Assembly: GCA_049582005.1 (NCBI GenBank) | Contig: JBAUTB010000189.1 | Location: 1-5,880, forward strand | From: Sivonenia sp049582005 | GTDB lineage: Bacteria > Cyanobacteriota > Cyanobacteriia > Gloeobacterales > PMM-0068 | Length of the DNA: 5,880 nt | Direction: 5' to 3' | Part shown: positions 5,202-5,880 of the stretch, in pieces | How the letters are laid out: each line of letters begins with the position of its first letter | How positions within the stretch are numbered: the stretch's first letter is position 1 | Notes under the pieces: model-generated | Seen by the model: the letters and a program-made list of their open reading frames with translations, nothing else | The model's database searches: none | Told to the model about the DNA's origin: nothing | Translations under genes and position numbers: made by a program

Positions 5202-5561
5202 ATGGCAAATTCATTCGTACACGTTGAACTGAACACGACCGATCTTAGTCAGGCGAAAACTTTTTACGGATCCCTTTTTGGCTGGAAGATGGAAGACCTC
5301 CCGATGCCGCAGGGGCCCTACACCATGATTGATGTCGGCGAAGGAACTGGCGGTGGAATGATGACGCAACTCATGCCCGGTGCTCCTTCGTCATGGTTGC
5401 CTTACGTTGCGGTTGATGACATCACGGCTGCTACCCAAAAGGCCAAGGCGCTCGGTGCCAGCGTAATGAAAGATGTTACGGAAGTTCCAAATATGGGCTG
5501 GTTGAGCATCATTACTGACCCGACTGGAGCAATGCTTGGACTCTGGAAACCGAAGAATTGA
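5202..5561 (+). CDS. VOC (glyoxalase/bleomycin-resistance fold) family protein
   Basis: A 119-residue single-domain VOC protein built from two beta-alpha-beta-beta-beta modules (about 5-57 and 65-116), cytosolic and probably a homodimer. VHVELNTTDLSQAKTFYGSL (6-25) with the following FGW is the characteristic first module; WLPYVAVDDITAATQKAKAL (65-84) and the closing DPTGAMLGLWKP (106-117) form the second. His7 stands at the usual first metal position, but the final strand has Leu-Gly where metal-dependent members carry Glu, so it is probably not a true glyoxalase I and may bind or modify another small molecule. GGAG (5189-5192) lies nine bases before the ATG. Unlike its neighbours it has its own promoter-like TATAAT. 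It follows the broken attC 4 and is followed by a GTTAGCC core, so it may have been captured into a cassette. The exact substrate is unknown. Confidence 0.85.
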   Translation: MANSFVHVELNTTDLSQAKTFYGSLFGWKMEDLPMPQGPYTMIDVGEGTGGGMMTQLMPGAPSSWLPYVAVDDITAATQKAKALGASVMKDVTEVPNMGWLSIITDPTGAMLGLWKPKN

Positions 5562-5625
5562 GACTAGAGGGTACTGTGTGCCTGGCTATTCCTCCATTTT
5601 CATCGCACAATCGCAAACGTTAGCC
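5562..5625 (+). other. Possible degenerate attC (site 5) ending in a GTTAGCC core
   Basis: GTTAGCC at 5619-5625 is a classic right core. The left side is poor: GACTA (5562-5566) can pair with TAGCC with a wobble, and TGTGC with GCACA near 5605-5609, but the AAC of the left core is missing. A near-copy of the core region follows: AAACGTTAGCCC (5615-5626) and AAACGATAGCCC (5644-5655) differ at one base. GGCTAT (5584-5589) could alternatively pair with ATAGCC (5649-5654). This is probably an attC remnant or diverged site at a cassette boundary. Confidence 0.35.
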
Positions 5626-5666
5626 CGCTAGCGCGCTTCCTGTAAACGATAGCCCCTGAACCTACC

Positions 5667-5880
5667 ATGAAGACCGAAGTTTGTTTTCGCAGCACCGCTT
5701 TCAACTGCACGGAACCGAAAGACTACTTCATTAACGACAGTTGTTTTGGCGACGACGTTGCCCGGTGGCTCATCCAGCAGCTAAGCGCGCAGGGCATCCA
5801 GACCTCCGCCGAACCGGGCCAGGAGGACTTCGGTTGGTATTTCACTTTTTATGCTGGCGGCATGGAGCATTGCTTCATCA
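5667..5880 (+). CDS. Uncharacterised protein, 3'-truncated by the window edge
   Basis: An open frame of 71 complete codons from the ATG at 5667 runs off the window end without a stop. The start reads MKTEVCFRSTAFNCTEPKDY, followed by FINDSCFGDDVARWLIQQLS and then PGQEDFGWYFTFYAGG. I do not recognise a named domain, but the dense, well-formed FGDDVARWL and EDFGWYF stretches and the GC-rich codon use look like a real conserved hypothetical protein rather than a chance frame. There is no signal peptide or membrane segment in the visible part. Four cysteines (6, 14, 26, 69) are present. No good ribosome site precedes the ATG. It begins 41 bases after the GTTAGCC core, as expected for the next gene in a cassette array. 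Function is unknown. Confidence 0.65.
   Translation, partial: MKTEVCFRSTAFNCTEPKDYFINDSCFGDDVARWLIQQLSAQGIQTSAEPGQEDFGWYFTFYAGGMEHCFI

Noticed and set aside
5147..5227. 26-codon upstream open frame overlapping the VOC start
   Set aside because: It has no ribosome binding site, its first codons form one arm of the leader hairpin, and nothing suggests it is translated.

Overview
The window looks like cyanobacterial (or cyanobacterium-associated) chromosomal DNA carrying integron-type gene cassettes. The cyanobacterial signal is an exact HIP1 octamer (GCGATCGC) at 80-87 and eight further copies of its CGATCG core between 200 and 3940. There are none after 3933. The right third (about 4040-5880) is richer in GC, lacks HIP1 cores, and holds short all-plus-strand genes separated by attC-like recombination sites. 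That is the layout of an integron cassette array or an integrase-less attC cluster (CALIN). No integrase gene lies in the window, so the taxonomic and mobile-element readings are inferences.

Layout, left to right: (1) 2-598, the 3' part of a class I SAM-dependent methyltransferase. (2) 776-1153, a small DUF4440/NTF2-like protein. (3) 1223-1308, an attC-like fold with two extrahelical bases on one arm. (4) 1330-2013 (minus strand), a TetR-family repressor. (5) 2017-2073, a control region with a near-consensus sigma-70 promoter reading right and two identical 12-bp operator candidates, one inside the promoter spacer and one just after the start of transcription. (6) 2171-2521 and 2621-4003, an NTF2/SnoaL-like protein and a berberine-bridge-type FAD oxidoreductase, both with good ribosome binding sites. 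(7) 4037-4125, a second attC. (8) 4135-4497, an uncharacterised cassette protein whose stop codon lies inside the third attC (4492-4549). (9) 4580-5014, a DUF6924-like protein followed by the left half of a fourth attC (5027-5052). (10) A promoter with a perfect TATAAT and a VOC/glyoxalase-fold gene (5202-5561). (11) A terminal GTTAGCC core site and the start of another uncharacterised gene (5667 to the window end).

The likely functional unit is the block at 1330-4003: a TetR repressor divergently transcribed from an NTF2-like protein and a flavin oxidase. The repressor probably controls both itself and the two-gene operon through the paired operators, with release by a small molecule that the oxidase may modify. 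The substrate cannot be read from sequence. Because attC-like sites flank this block on both sides in the same orientation, it may be a single cassette of about 2.8 kb that carries its own regulated promoter, whereas typical cassettes hold one promoterless gene. This is the most interesting hypothesis in the window.

No tRNA, rRNA, CRISPR array, IS element, transposase or convincing rho-independent terminator was found. No gene-free stretch exceeds 300 bases; the longest gaps (599-775, 1154-1329, 2014-2170, 5015-5201) are about 160-190 bases each.
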